Assembly: GCF_900187505.1 (NCBI RefSeq)
Contig: NZ_FYDL01000004.1
Span: 62,001-126,000 of the forward strand
Reading direction: 5' to 3'
DNA length: 64,000 nucleotides
Origin: Pseudomonas sp. Irchel s3h17
Lineage (GTDB): Bacteria; Pseudomonadota; Gammaproteobacteria; Pseudomonadales; Pseudomonadaceae
Shown here one piece after another: positions 18,528 through 27,057 of the stretch. The notes beneath the pieces were generated by a model. It ran no database searches. It was not told the origin of the DNA and saw only the letters and a list, made by a program, of their open reading frames with translations. The position numbers and the translations under genes are program-made. Each line of letters begins with the position of its first letter. The first letter of the stretch is position 1.

Positions 18528-18546
18528 GCCCGTTGGCCGGTTTTTT

Positions 18547-18899
18547 CGTTTCCGCCCTCCCCCCCAGGCCGCTTGCGCAGCCTGGGCCTGGCGCCGGGGA
18601 AAACACCAGCATCGAAAGACTGAGCATTTCTGACGCCTGTTCTGGCGCTTTCGCGGGCACCGAAGCGCCGCCCGCCCCCACAGCAAACACGTCTAGATCG
18701 GCGATATATCCCTATTGCCAAACTTCTCGTCGACAAAATCAAAAACATTATTTGCTTTCTTTGTATACAAAAGCATAATTCGCTTCGTGCGAGTTCCTGA
18801 CCTTATAGTCAACAAATTCGCAAGTACCTCAAAGAGCCGCTGCCCCCCTTGCGTGTCCGGCTCTGGAAATAACAATAAAACTCTTGAGGAGTACTCGCT
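18547..18899 (+). other. Leader region of the purine permease gene
   Basis: This gene-free stretch changes from GC-rich (to about 18700) to AT-rich (18720-18800), which is where the promoter should be. It holds the TTTGTATACAAA operator candidate described separately. A GAGGAG ribosome site ends it at about 18887-18892. I see no RNA gene. Confidence 0.5.
18760..18771. promoter_or_regulatory. Palindromic operator TTTGTATACAAA
   Basis: A perfect 12-base palindrome 128 bases before the permease start. The core TTGTATACAA recurs at 21804 upstream of puuE, and with one change at 21610 upstream of uraH. Such sequences are typical of GntR/FadR-type repressor sites. No regulator gene of that kind is in the purine island itself. 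Confidence 0.55.
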
Positions 18900-20249
18900 G
18901 TGGAAAGCCGCAAATCCGAAGCATCGACGCTGGATCTCTCGCCGCCTTTACGCACTGGCTGGCTGGAGCGTCTGTTTAAACTCAGCTTGCATGGCACCAC
19001 GGTGAAGACCGAGCTGATTGCAGGTCTTACTACCTTCATCACCATGGCCTACATCATTTTCGTCAACCCCAACATCATGGCCGATGCCGGGATCGACCAC
19101 GGTGCAGCCTTCGTCGCGACCTGCATCGCCGCGGCACTCGGTTGCCTGCTGATGGGCCTGTACGCCAACTGGCCGGTTGGCCTGGCACCGGGCATGGGCT
19201 TGAACGCATTCTTCACCTACACCGTGGTCGGCACCATGGGCTACAACTGGGAAACCGCACTGGGCGCAGTGTTCGTGTCCGGTGTGTTGTTCATGATTCT
19301 GACGTTCTCCCGGATCCGTGAATGGCTGCTCAATAGCATTCCGGTGAGCCTGCGCTTCGCCATGGGCGCCGGTGTGGGCCTGTTTCTGGGGCTGATCGGC
19401 TTGAAGACCGCCGGCATCGTTGTCGACAGTCCGGCGACCTTGATCAAACTCGGCTCCCTGCGCGAGCCTGGCCCGCTGCTCGCGGCCATCTGCTTCCTGA
19501 TGATCGCGGTGCTGAGCTACCACCGCGTATTCGGTGCAATCCTCATCAGTATCATCACTGTGACCCTGGCCGGTTGGGGCCTGGGCCTGGTGCATTACGA
19601 AGGGATCATGTCCGCGCCACCCAGCCTGGCCCCGACCTGGATGGCCATGAACGTTGCCGGCGTGTTCAACGTCAGCATGATCAGCGTGGTGCTGGCGTTC
19701 CTCTTCGTGCACATGTTCGACACCGCCGGCACCCTGATGGGCGTGGCCCAGCGCGCCAATCTGGTCGGTGAAGACGGCAAGATCGAAAACCTCTCCCGCG
19801 CCATGAAGGCCGACAGTGCTTCCAGCGTATTTGGTGCGGTGGTCGGAGTTCCACCGGTCACCAGCTATGTGGAAAGTGCCGCGGGCGTGGCCGCGGGTGG
19901 TCGGACAGGTCTTACCGCAGTGACCGTCGGTGTGCTATTTATTGCTGCCATGTTCTTCGCACCGCTGGCCGGGATGATTCCCGCCTACGCCACCGCTGGC
20001 GCACTGATTTATGTGGCGATGCTGATGATGGGCGGCATGGAGCACATCAAATGGAGCGATGCCACCGACAGCATTCCAGCGATCGTCACCGCAATCATGA
20101 TGCCGCTGACCTTTTCGGTAGCCGATGGTATCGCCCTGGGCTTTATCACCTACGTGGTGCTCAAGGCCGGTACCGGTAAACACAAGGAAATCTCGGTCAG
20201 CCTGTGGGTCCTGTGCGCGATTTTCATCGCCAAGTTCATTTTCTTGTAG
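18900..20249 (+). CDS. NCS2 purine permease (AzgA-like)
   Basis: A 449-residue inner-membrane transporter with about 12-14 helices. The length, the start LFKLSLHGTTVKTELIAGLTT and the N-terminal FVNPNIMADAG motif fit the AzgA/YgfQ branch of NCS2, which moves adenine, guanine or hypoxanthine with protons. The conserved GLGMNAFF-type motif is here as PGMGLNAFFTYTVV (about 98-111). The start is a GTG at 18900 after GAGGAG. Its place beside urate breakdown genes and the shared operator suggest purine-controlled expression. A terminator follows at 20302. Confidence 0.88.
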   Translation: MESRKSEASTLDLSPPLRTGWLERLFKLSLHGTTVKTELIAGLTTFITMAYIIFVNPNIMADAGIDHGAAFVATCIAAALGCLLMGLYANWPVGLAPGMGLNAFFTYTVVGTMGYNWETALGAVFVSGVLFMILTFSRIREWLLNSIPVSLRFAMGAGVGLFLGLIGLKTAGIVVDSPATLIKLGSLREPGPLLAAICFLMIAVLSYHRVFGAILISIITVTLAGWGLGLVHYEGIMSAPPSLAPTWMAMNVAGVFNVSMISVVLAFLFVHMFDTAGTLMGVAQRANLVGEDGKIENLSRAMKADSASSVFGAVVGVPPVTSYVESAAGVAAGGRTGLTAVTVGVLFIAAMFFAPLAGMIPAYATAGALIYVAMLMMGGMEHIKWSDATDSIPAIVTAIMMPLTFSVADGIALGFITYVVLKAGTGKHKEISVSLWVLCAIFIAKFIFL

Positions 20250-20301
20250 GTAGGACGCACCGTCGGCTGCGGCGAAACACCCGCAGCCTGGTGCTTTAAA
20301 C

Positions 20302-20327
20302 GCCTCACCCGGTCGGGTGGGGCTTTT
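20302..20327 (+). terminator. Intrinsic terminator after the purine permease
   Basis: The nine-base stem GCCTCACCC / GGGTGGGGC (one G-T pair) has loop GGTC and four T. Confidence 0.75.
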
Positions 20328-20346
20328 GCATAAATGGAGGAAAGTA

Positions 20347-20973
20347 ATGAGTCTGGAAACCTGGCTGCTGTTCAGCGGCGCTGCCCTGGTGGTCATCCTG
20401 ATCCCGGGCCCCTTGTCGTTGCTGATGATCAGCAACAGCCTGAATTACGGCTTGCGCCGTTCCTACCCGGCGTTTCTCGGCGGGGTGTTCGCCTCGATCT
20501 GCCTGTTGAGCGCATCGGCGCTGGGCCTCGGCGCCCTGCTGCTGGCGTCGGAGCAGTTGTTCAGCGCCCTGAAGATTGTCGGTGCGCTGTACCTGTTCTA
20601 CCTCGCGTGGCAGAGCTGGCAGCAATCACGGCAACCGGCTCACGCCACTGAAGTCCCGCAAGCGGCAGCGGTCCCGCGCTTTCGGGCGCTGTTCGGACGC
20701 GCGTTTGTACTGGGCGCGAGCAATCCGAAGGACATCCTGTTCTTTGCCGCCTTCCTGCCGCAGTTCCTCACGGCACAACAACCCTTCCTGCCGCAGTTGC
20801 TGATCATGATCCTTACCTGGACCGTGCTCGACCTGTGCTGCAAGCTGGCCTACGGCCTGGGTGCCCACGGCGCGGCGCGCTACCTGCGGAGCGGCAAGGG
20901 CCAGAGCTGGTTCAACCGGGTCAGTGCCGGGTTGTTCAGCGGAGCAGGTGCTGCTTCGTTGTTGAGCCGCTAA
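20347..20973 (+). CDS. LysE/RhtB-family efflux transporter
   Basis: A 208-residue membrane protein with about six helices. The RhtB-family N terminus is LFSGAALVVILIPGPLSLLMIS (PGP motif at about 23-25), and the G-S-NPKDILFF segment (about 128-138) is also typical. Members export amino acids such as homoserine, threonine or lysine. The ATG at 20347 has GGAGG at 20336-20340. It has no clear link to purine catabolism and is probably a separate gene lying between two parts of the purine island. Confidence 0.88.
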   Translation: MSLETWLLFSGAALVVILIPGPLSLLMISNSLNYGLRRSYPAFLGGVFASICLLSASALGLGALLLASEQLFSALKIVGALYLFYLAWQSWQQSRQPAHATEVPQAAAVPRFRALFGRAFVLGASNPKDILFFAAFLPQFLTAQQPFLPQLLIMILTWTVLDLCCKLAYGLGAHGAARYLRSGKGQSWFNRVSAGLFSGAGAASLLSR

Positions 20974-21054
20974 AGAGCAGAAACATCGCGGACAAGTCGG
21001 ATCGTCGACTTGCCCGCGAAGACGCCAGACCAGAAAGCCCATTTCTCAAGGACG

Positions 21055-21080
21055 AAAAAAAGCCCGCAGTGTGAGCGGGC
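21055..21080 (-). terminator. Intrinsic terminator after uraH
   Basis: On the minus strand, GCCCGC and GCGGGC form a stem around a seven-base loop, followed by seven T. Confidence 0.8.
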
Positions 21081-21122
21081 GAAAGACCAAAGAAGCTTTT
21101 TGCGCAGATTCTTGGGGGAGAT

Positions 21123-21476
21123 CTAGCTTCCTCTGTAGGTCGAATAGCTATACGGCGAGATCAGCAACGGCACATGGTAGTGATCCTGCTCTGCCGAGAT
21201 GCCGAAGCGCAGCACCACCACATCCAGAAACGCAGGTTCCGGCAGCTGTACACCGCGAGCGCGGTAGTAGTCGCCCGCATGAAACTGCAGCTGATAGACC
21301 CCGGAGCGGTAGTCATCGCCTTGCAACAAGGGCGCATCGCAACGGCCGTCGCTGTTGGTCAGTGCGCTGGCGACCAATTCCAGCTGCGAACCTTCAACGC
21401 GGTACAACTCGACCTTGATCGAGCTGCCCGGGCAACCGTGTGCTGCGTCCAAAACGTGTGTAGTCAAACGTCCCAT
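21123..21476 (-). CDS. uraH: 5-hydroxyisourate hydrolase (transthyretin-like)
   Basis: A 117-residue enzyme, usual length, that opens 5-hydroxyisourate to OHCU, the second step after urate oxidation. The signature N terminus is LTTHVLDAAHGCPG with the catalytic His (about 4-17), and the defining C-terminal tetrapeptide YRGS is present. There is no signal peptide, so it acts in the cytoplasm. The start is the ATG at 21474-21476; the frame to 21503 adds nine residues without support. It is divergent from puuE and shares its 435-base control region. Confidence 0.94.
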   Translation of the reverse strand: MGRLTTHVLDAAHGCPGSSIKVELYRVEGSQLELVASALTNSDGRCDAPLLQGDDYRSGVYQLQFHAGDYYRARGVQLPEPAFLDVVVLRFGISAEQDHYHVPLLISPYSYSTYRGS

Positions 21477-21608
21477 TGATTCTGCGCGCCTGCCTGCGTG
21501 CACGGCAGCCAGGCTTCGCGCCTCCCGGAGTCAGTTAAAAAGGAGACCGCACCCTTTCGGAGCACCGAAAGCGGCGGCGAGCGACTGATTAAGACACTTT
21601 TCAAAAAA

Positions 21609-21620
21609 ATTGTACACAAT
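21609..21620. promoter_or_regulatory. Operator candidate ATTGTACACAAT
   Basis: This imperfect palindrome differs from the TTGTATACAA core by one base. It lies 133 bases before the uraH start, close to a likely promoter for that gene. Confidence 0.45.
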
Positions 21621-21803
21621 AAAAACGACATATTTCTACGCACCCCGACCCACCTGGCTTTCGTACCAATCATCCGCCAGACCCTGTATTGCAACGACCC
21701 CCCGTCCAATAGCTGACCACTCAGGCAGGTTTCTTGCAGAAGCCTCTGGAGAAAGCCGTTGATGAAAAATGCAAAAAATCAGGCTTACAAAGTCAATATA
21801 AAG

Positions 21804-21813
21804 TTGTATACAA
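21804..21813. promoter_or_regulatory. Operator candidate TTGTATACAA
   Basis: A perfect ten-base palindrome, identical in its core to the site at 18761-18770. It is 98 bases upstream of the puuE start. Confidence 0.55.
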
Positions 21814-21911
21814 TCACACCATCGCTGTGACGCCAGCCTGCCACCTCACCACCAGGCCGCCACACCACCCTTATCGCGAATAAGCAAACTCGAACAAGAA
21901 GGAAGACTGCA

Positions 21912-22838
21912 GTGAGCGCTGATTACCCACGCGACCTGATCGGTTACGGCAGTAACCCTCCCCACCCACACTGGCCGGGCAATGCCCGCATCGCCCTGTC
22001 CTTCGTGCTCAATTACGAGGAAGGCGGCGAGCGCAACATCCTGCACGGTGACAAGGAGTCGGAAGCCTTCCTCTCGGAAATGGTCTCGGCGCAGCCGTTG
22101 CAAGGCGCGCGCAACATGAGCATGGAATCCTTGTACGAGTATGGCAGCCGTGCCGGCGTCTGGCGGATCCTGAAACTGTTCAAGGAATTCGACATTCCAC
22201 TGACCGTCTTCGCCGTCGCCATGGCCGCCCAGCGCCATCCGGACGTGATCCGCGCGATGGTCGAGGCCGGTCACGAAATCTGCAGCCACGGCTACCGCTG
22301 GATCGACTACCAGTACATGGACGAAGCGCAAGAGCGCGAGCACATGCTCGAAGCCATCCGCATCCTCACCGAAATCACTGGCGAGCGTCCGCTGGGCTGG
22401 TACACCGGTCGCACCGGCCCCAACACCCGCAAGCTGGTGATGGAAGAAGGCGGTTTCCTCTACGACTGCGACACCTACGACGACGACCTGCCCTACTGGG
22501 AACCGAACAACCCGACCGGCAAGCCGCACCTGGTGATCCCCTACACCCTGGACACCAACGACATGCGCTTTACCCAGGTCCAGGGTTTTAACAAGGGCGA
22601 CGACTTCTTCGAATACCTCAAGGACGCCTTCGACGTGCTGTACGCCGAAGGTGCCGAGGCCCCGAAAATGCTCTCGATCGGCCTGCACTGCCGCCTGATC
22701 GGCCGTCCGGCGCGCCTGGCCTCGCTCAAGCGCTTTCTCGAATACGCTAGAAGTCATGAACAGGTGTGGTTCAGCCGTCGCGTTGACATCGCTCGTCACT
22801 GGCAAGCAACCCACCCGTACCAAGGGCCTGCACAATGA
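21912..22838 (+). CDS. puuE: Allantoinase, PuuE type
   Basis: A 308-residue polysaccharide-deacetylase-fold enzyme that hydrolyses allantoin to allantoate. It is metal-independent and unrelated to AllB allantoinase. Typical PuuE features are the N terminus YPRDLIGYGSNPPHPHWPG, the EICSHGYRWIDYQ segment (about 117-129) and GWYTGRTGPNTRKLV (about 162-176). The start is a GTG at 21912 with AAGGAAG upstream. It is the first gene of an operon, puuE-uraD-alc-allA-puuD, and overlaps uraD by four bases. Confidence 0.94.
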   Translation: MSADYPRDLIGYGSNPPHPHWPGNARIALSFVLNYEEGGERNILHGDKESEAFLSEMVSAQPLQGARNMSMESLYEYGSRAGVWRILKLFKEFDIPLTVFAVAMAAQRHPDVIRAMVEAGHEICSHGYRWIDYQYMDEAQEREHMLEAIRILTEITGERPLGWYTGRTGPNTRKLVMEEGGFLYDCDTYDDDLPYWEPNNPTGKPHLVIPYTLDTNDMRFTQVQGFNKGDDFFEYLKDAFDVLYAEGAEAPKMLSIGLHCRLIGRPARLASLKRFLEYARSHEQVWFSRRVDIARHWQATHPYQGPAQ

Positions 22839-23350
22839 GCCACTTCCAAACCCTGAAGCCATCGACCCTGAGCCGCGACGCGTTCGTCAACGCCTTCGCC
22901 GATATCTATGAACACTCGCCATGGGTCGCCGAAAAGGCGTTCGACCTGGGCCAGGACGCTTCGATCGACGAGATCGAAACCCTGCACCAGCGTATGAGCG
23001 ACATCCTGTTGAGCGCCGATCATGACCGCCAGTTGGCCCTGATCAACGCTCACCCGGACCTGGCAGGCCGTGCGGCCGTCCAGGGCCAATTGACCGAAGC
23101 CAGCACGAACGAACAAGCCGGCGCCGGTATCCACCAATGCTCGAGCGATGAGTTCCAGCGCTTCACCGAGCTGAACGACGCCTATAAAGCCAAGTTCAAG
23201 TTTCCCTTCATCATGGCGGTAAAAGGCAGCAACCGGCATCAGATCCTCGCAGCGTTCGAAACGCGCATCCACAACCCGGTCGACATCGAGTTCAAATGCG
23301 CGCTGGCGGAGATCAACAAGATCGCCCTGTTCCGATTACTGACCCTATAG
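22835..23350 (+). CDS. uraD: OHCU decarboxylase
   Basis: A 171-residue cytoplasmic enzyme that decarboxylates 2-oxo-4-hydroxy-4-carboxy-5-ureidoimidazoline to S-allantoin. Key family residues are visible: the helix FADIYEHSPWVAEKAFD with the active-site His, the HPDLAGRAA motif (about 70-78) and FKFPFIMAVKG (about 124-134). The ATG overlaps the puuE stop (ATGA), showing coupling. Confidence 0.94.
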   Translation: MSHFQTLKPSTLSRDAFVNAFADIYEHSPWVAEKAFDLGQDASIDEIETLHQRMSDILLSADHDRQLALINAHPDLAGRAAVQGQLTEASTNEQAGAGIHQCSSDEFQRFTELNDAYKAKFKFPFIMAVKGSNRHQILAAFETRIHNPVDIEFKCALAEINKIALFRLLTL

Positions 23351-23440
23351 CAAGCCTGGCCTTTGTGAATTCATGAACGCCGAATTCACTCCGGGCCCTG
23401 CAAGCATCCCAAGCCACTTACTTAAAGGCAGACAAGAAGA

Positions 23441-24436
23441 ATGAAAGCTTACGCCGTACCTTTCGAGAAGTTCGTCAACCTGGCCGACGCCCGCCTGGGC
23501 ACCAAAATCATCTCGGTCACCGATGACTGGTTCGCAGACGCCAACCGTCTGTTCCAACCGACCCCGGCCGTCTGGAAGGAGGGCGTGTTCGACGACAACG
23601 GCAAGTGGATGGACGGCTGGGAGTCGCGCCGCAAGCGCTTCGAAGGCTACGACAGCGCGGTGATCCGCCTGGGCGTACCGGGCTCGATCAAGGGCGTGGA
23701 CATCGACACTTCATTCTTCACCGGCAACTTCCCGCCGTCTGCCTCCCTGGAAGCCTGCTTCCTGGCGAGCGGCGAGCCGAACGAAAGCACCCAGTGGGTT
23801 GAAGTGCTGTCGGCCGTCGAGTTGCAAGGCAACAGCCACCACTACCACGAAATCAACAACGACCAGGCGTTCAGCCACCTGCGTTTCAACATCTACCCGG
23901 ACGGTGGCGTAGCCCGTCTGCGCGTGTATGGCGTTCCGTTCCGCGACTGGTCGGCGGTGGGCGACAACGAACAGGTTGACCTGGCTGCCGCCCTGAACGG
24001 TGGTCGCGCCCTGGCCTGCTCCGATGAACACTTCGGCCGCATGAGCAACATCCTCAACCCGGGCCGTGGCATCAACATGGGCGATGGCTGGGAAACCGCC
24101 CGTCGTCGCACCCCGGGCAATGACTGGGTCATCGTCGCGCTGGGTCATCCGGGCGAGATCGAGAAAATCGTCGTCGACACCCTGCACTTCAAGGGCAACT
24201 ACCCGGACACCTGCTCGATCCAGGGCGCGTTCGTCAAGGGCGGTACCGACAGCCAGATCGAAACCCAGTCGCTGTTCTGGCGTGAACTGCTGCCAAGCCA
24301 GAAGCTGGAAATGCACGCCGAACACACCTTCGCCGAGCAGATCAAGGCCCTGGGCCCGATCACCCACATCCGCCTGAACGTGTTCCCGGACGGTGGTGTG
24401 AGCCGCCTGCGTGTTTTGGGCAAGGTCGCTAAATAA
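23441..24436 (+). CDS. alc: Allantoicase
   Basis: A 331-residue enzyme that splits allantoate into ureidoglycolate and urea. It is built of two similar jelly-roll halves, seen as an internal repeat: [17 protein letters not shown] with [19 protein letters not shown] in the first half, and [16 protein letters not shown] with [19 protein letters not shown] in the second. The length is normal. It is third in the operon, 90 bases after uraD. A REP pair lies between it and allA. Confidence 0.95.
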   Translation: MKAYAVPFEKFVNLADARLGTKIISVTDDWFADANRLFQPTPAVWKEGVFDDNGKWMDGWESRRKRFEGYDSAVIRLGVPGSIKGVDIDTSFFTGNFPPSASLEACFLASGEPNESTQWVEVLSAVELQGNSHHYHEINNDQAFSHLRFNIYPDGGVARLRVYGVPFRDWSAVGDNEQVDLAAALNGGRALACSDEHFGRMSNILNPGRGINMGDGWETARRRTPGNDWVIVALGHPGEIEKIVVDTLHFKGNYPDTCSIQGAFVKGGTDSQIETQSLFWRELLPSQKLEMHAEHTFAEQIKALGPITHIRLNVFPDGGVSRLRVLGKVAK

Positions 24437-24448
24437 GCGCAGAACCCT

Positions 24449-24540
24449 GTGGCGAGGGAGCTTGCTCCCGCTGGGCTGCGAAGCGGCCCCAAAAAAACGG
24501 GAGCGCTGCGCACTCCAGCGGGAGCAAGCTCCCTCGCCAC
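24449..24540. repeat. REP pair between alc and allA
   Basis: GTGGCGAGGGAGCTTGCTCC with its inverse ending AGCTCCCTCGCCAC, 92 bases in all. It is inside the operon, so it may stabilise the upstream message or lower expression of the genes that follow. Confidence 0.9.
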
Positions 24541-24585
24541 AAACAGCAGAACAGACAACAACGAATTCAAGGTAAGAAGAACAGC

Positions 24586-25089
24586 ATGCGCACATTGACG
24601 ATTGAACCGCTGACCAAAGAAGCCTTCGCCCCTTTCGGTGATGTCATCGAAACCGACGGCAGCGATCACTTCATGATCAACAACGGTTCGACCATGCGCT
24701 TCCACAAACTGGCGACGGTGGAAACCGCTACGCCGGAGGACAACGCGATCATCAGCATTTTCCGCGCCGACGCGCAGGACATGCCGCTGACCGTTTGCAT
24801 GCTGGAGCGTCATCCGCTGGGCAGCCAGGCTTTCATTCCGCTGCTCGGCAACCCCTTTCTGATCGTGGTCGCGCCACTTGGCGATGAACCTGTATCAGGC
24901 TTGGTCCGCGCCTTCGTCACCAACGGCAGGCAGGGCATTAATTACCATCGCGGCGTCTGGCACCACCCGGTGCTGACGATCGAAAAGCGGGATGACTTCC
25001 TGGTGGTTGATCGCAGTGGCACAGGCAATAACTGCGATGAGCATTTTTTCAAAGAGGATGAGCGTTTGATCCTTGCCCCCCACCAATAA
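24586..25089 (+). CDS. allA: Ureidoglycolate lyase
   Basis: A 167-residue cupin-fold enzyme that converts ureidoglycolate to glyoxylate and urea, the last step of the pathway. The N terminus IEPLTKEAFAPFGDVIE and the segment GINYHRGVWHHPVLTI (about 115-130) are typical. The ATG at 24586 follows a GGTAAGAAG stretch. It is fourth in the operon. Confidence 0.94.
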   Translation: MRTLTIEPLTKEAFAPFGDVIETDGSDHFMINNGSTMRFHKLATVETATPEDNAIISIFRADAQDMPLTVCMLERHPLGSQAFIPLLGNPFLIVVAPLGDEPVSGLVRAFVTNGRQGINYHRGVWHHPVLTIEKRDDFLVVDRSGTGNNCDEHFFKEDERLILAPHQ

Positions 25090-25140
25090 GAGAAGAGTCC
25101 GATCACTCGACAACAGAGAGACGGGCGAGAGGTAAAGACT

Positions 25141-26442
25141 GTGGAAGCACATCTGTTGGAATGGCTGAACCTGAGCGTACGCTGGGTTCACATGATCACT
25201 GGCGTGGCCTGGATCGGCGCGTCGTTCTATTTCGTCTGGCTGGAAAACAACCTCAACCGGGTCAACCCGAAGAACGGCCTGGCCGGCGATCTCTGGGCGA
25301 TTCACGGTGGCGGGATCTACCACCTGGAAAAATACAAGCTGGCTCCACCGACCATGCCGGACAACCTGCACTGGTTCAAATGGGAAGCCTACTTCACCTG
25401 GCTATCGGGGATCGCGCTGCTGTGCGTGGTGTTCTACTCCAACCCGACCCTGTACCTGCTGGCCCCTGGCAGCAGCCTGAGCGGTCCCGAAGGCGTACTG
25501 CTGGGTCTCGGCTCGCTGTTCGTCGGCTGGTTCGTCTACTCCTTCCTGTGCGACTCGGCCCTGGGCAAACGCCCTGCCCTGCTAGGTGGCATCCTGTTCG
25601 TACTGATCATTGCCGCCGCCTACGGCTTCAGCAAAGTGTTCAGTGGACGGGGTGCCTACCTGCACGTTGGCGCCATCATCGGCACCATCATGGTCGGCAA
25701 CGTGTTCCGCATCATCATGCCGGCGCAACGTGCCCTGGTAGCGGCGATTGCCGAGAACCGCACGCCGGATCCGGCCCTGCCGGCCAAAGGCTTGCTGCGT
25801 TCGCGTCACAACAACTACTTCACCTTGCCGGTGCTGTTCATCATGATCAGCAACCACTTCCCGAGCACCTACGGCAGCCAGTACAACTGGTTGATCCTGG
25901 CCGGGATCGCAGTGTTGGCCGTGTTGGTACGTCACTACTTCAACACCCGTCACGACAGCCACAAGTTTGCCTGGACCCTGCCGGTGGCAGCGGTGGGCAT
26001 GATCAGCCTGGCGTACGTCACCGGTCCTGCGCCGATGATCAACCCCGACGTGGCCAAGTCTGCGGCAAAGATCGAGTACCAGCCGCTGCCGGAAACCGCT
26101 GTCGGTGGTGGCGCAAAACCCGCTGAAACCGCACCGGCCGCCGCCCCTGCGCCAGCACCCGCCCAGGCATCCAACACAGGTCCTGCCTTCGACAAGGTGC
26201 ACAGCGTGATTCAGGAACGTTGCTCGGTCTGCCACTCGGCCAAGCCCACCAGCCCGCTGTTCAGCGCGGCACCGGCTGGCGTGATGTTCGATACCCCGGA
26301 ACAGATCCGCCAGAACGCCGCGCGCATTCAGGCCCAGGCCGTGGCCACCCAGATCATGCCACTGGGCAACATCACCCAGATGACCCAGCAGGAACGTGAC
26401 CTGATCGGCGCCTGGATCGCACAGGGGGCGCGGACCCAATAA
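25141..26442 (+). CDS. puuD: Membrane urate hydroxylase with cytochrome c domain
   Basis: A 433-residue protein that oxidises urate to 5-hydroxyisourate, replacing soluble uricase. The N-terminal part has about eight membrane helices (residues 10-300) and begins EWLNLSVRWVHMITGVAWIGASFYFVW. An Ala/Pro linker (about 320-345) leads to a periplasmic cytochrome c domain with heme motif CSVCH at 361-365 and a likely Met ligand in QIMPLGN. Electrons therefore pass to the respiratory chain and no peroxide is made. The start is a GTG. It is last in the operon; its terminator, eight bases on, is split by a MITE. Confidence 0.94.
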   Translation: MEAHLLEWLNLSVRWVHMITGVAWIGASFYFVWLENNLNRVNPKNGLAGDLWAIHGGGIYHLEKYKLAPPTMPDNLHWFKWEAYFTWLSGIALLCVVFYSNPTLYLLAPGSSLSGPEGVLLGLGSLFVGWFVYSFLCDSALGKRPALLGGILFVLIIAAAYGFSKVFSGRGAYLHVGAIIGTIMVGNVFRIIMPAQRALVAAIAENRTPDPALPAKGLLRSRHNNYFTLPVLFIMISNHFPSTYGSQYNWLILAGIAVLAVLVRHYFNTRHDSHKFAWTLPVAAVGMISLAYVTGPAPMINPDVAKSAAKIEYQPLPETAVGGGAKPAETAPAAAPAPAPAQASNTGPAFDKVHSVIQERCSVCHSAKPTSPLFSAAPAGVMFDTPEQIRQNAARIQAQAVATQIMPLGNITQMTQQERDLIGAWIAQGARTQ

Positions 26443-26467
26443 ATGCAGCAAAAGCCCGTGATCAGCG

Positions 26468-26685
26468 TAATGCTGTTCAGTTAAGAAACGCTTGAAGCGA
26501 GTGAGAGACTCGTGGCGAGCGAGCTTGCTCGCGCTGGGGCGCGAAGCGCCCCCAACAAAGTGACTGCGGTCTTTCTGAACGAACTCGGCGATAGTTTTTG
26601 GGGCTGCTGCGCAGCCCAGCGCGAGCAAGCTCGCTCGCCACGGGGGGATGTATTGAGCAGCCCTATCGTTAACTGAACAGCATTG
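26468..26685. mobile_element. IS4-type MITE (218 bp) carrying a REP pair, inside the puuD terminator
   Basis: AATGCTGTTCAGTTAA at 26469-26484 has its perfect inverse TTAACTGAACAGCATT at 26669-26684. Direct repeats CGTGATCAGCG (26457-26467) and CGTGATTAGCG (26686-26696) match at 10 of 11. Outside are the arms of one terminator, AAAAGCCCG (26450-26458) and CGGGCTTTT (26695-26703). The end sequence differs from the other elements (TGCTGTTCAG against TGCCGATCAG), so this is a second subfamily. Confidence 0.8.
26511..26643. repeat. REP pair, GCGAGCGAGC variant, nested in the MITE
   Basis: CGTGGCGAGCGAGCTTGCTCG and its inverse ending AGCTCGCTCGCCACG. The variant base is the same in both arms (GAGCGAGC in place of GAGGGAGC), so the two arms have changed together. 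Confidence 0.85.
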
Positions 26686-26703
26686 CGTGATTAGCGGGCT
26701 TTT

Positions 26704-26733
26704 GTGGCGAGGGAGCTTGCTCCCTCGCCACAA
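26704..26733. repeat. Short REP hairpin
   Basis: GTGGCGAGGGAGCTTGCTCC runs straight into CTCGCCAC, giving a single compact hairpin. It abuts the outer terminator arm of the MITE target. Confidence 0.75.
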
Positions 26734-27057
26734 GAAATGATGCAAAGACAGCGGCTCGCACCGCCGCCGCTGTTCAATCACAAGAACAAAAAGATCCGAG
26801 GTGTTGCATGTCCCTGTCACCCGAAGCGCGCTGACGCTGAACCTGTTGTTCAACATTCTCGGTGGGAGCGAACGCGCGGCCATCAACGATTGTCACGCAA
26901 ACGCCCATTGACCGATCGACGGGCGACGCAATGGCCGCCCTTTCACCGTTCGACCCGCAACACGACGTACACGCATGACAGGCAGACCGGCAGCCGATCC
27001 GGTCGCAGTCGGCAGCTGCCTGCGCTTTAAAAATAAGAATAATCAGGGAGCAACACC
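26734..27057 (+). other. Upstream region of the first Tsx-like gene
   Basis: This 324-base gene-free stretch is GC-rich at first and AT-rich only near 27029-27045, followed by CAGGGAG as ribosome site. Short frames across it have poor codon use. I see no operator like the TTGTATACAA sites. Confidence 0.45.

Larger units (their letters stand above)
21477..21911. promoter_or_regulatory. Divergent control region uraH/puuE
   Basis: This 435-base region is AT-rich between about 21590 and 21640 and again at 21765-21820. Each AT-rich part holds a copy of the TTGTATACAA-type palindrome: ATTGTACACAAT at 21609-21620 on the uraH side and TTGTATACAA at 21804-21813 on the puuE side. The placement suggests one operator per divergent promoter. 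There is no gene or RNA that I can support. Confidence 0.6.

Noticed and set aside
20347..20973. LysE-family gene as part of the purine pathway
   Set aside because: It is separated from the permease by a terminator and faces uraH convergently. The family exports amino acids, so the neighbourhood looks accidental.
25582..26886. Minus-strand frame of 434 codons across puuD and the MITE
   Set aside because: It crosses REP and MITE sequence and is antisense to puuD; the frame stays open only because of GC bias.
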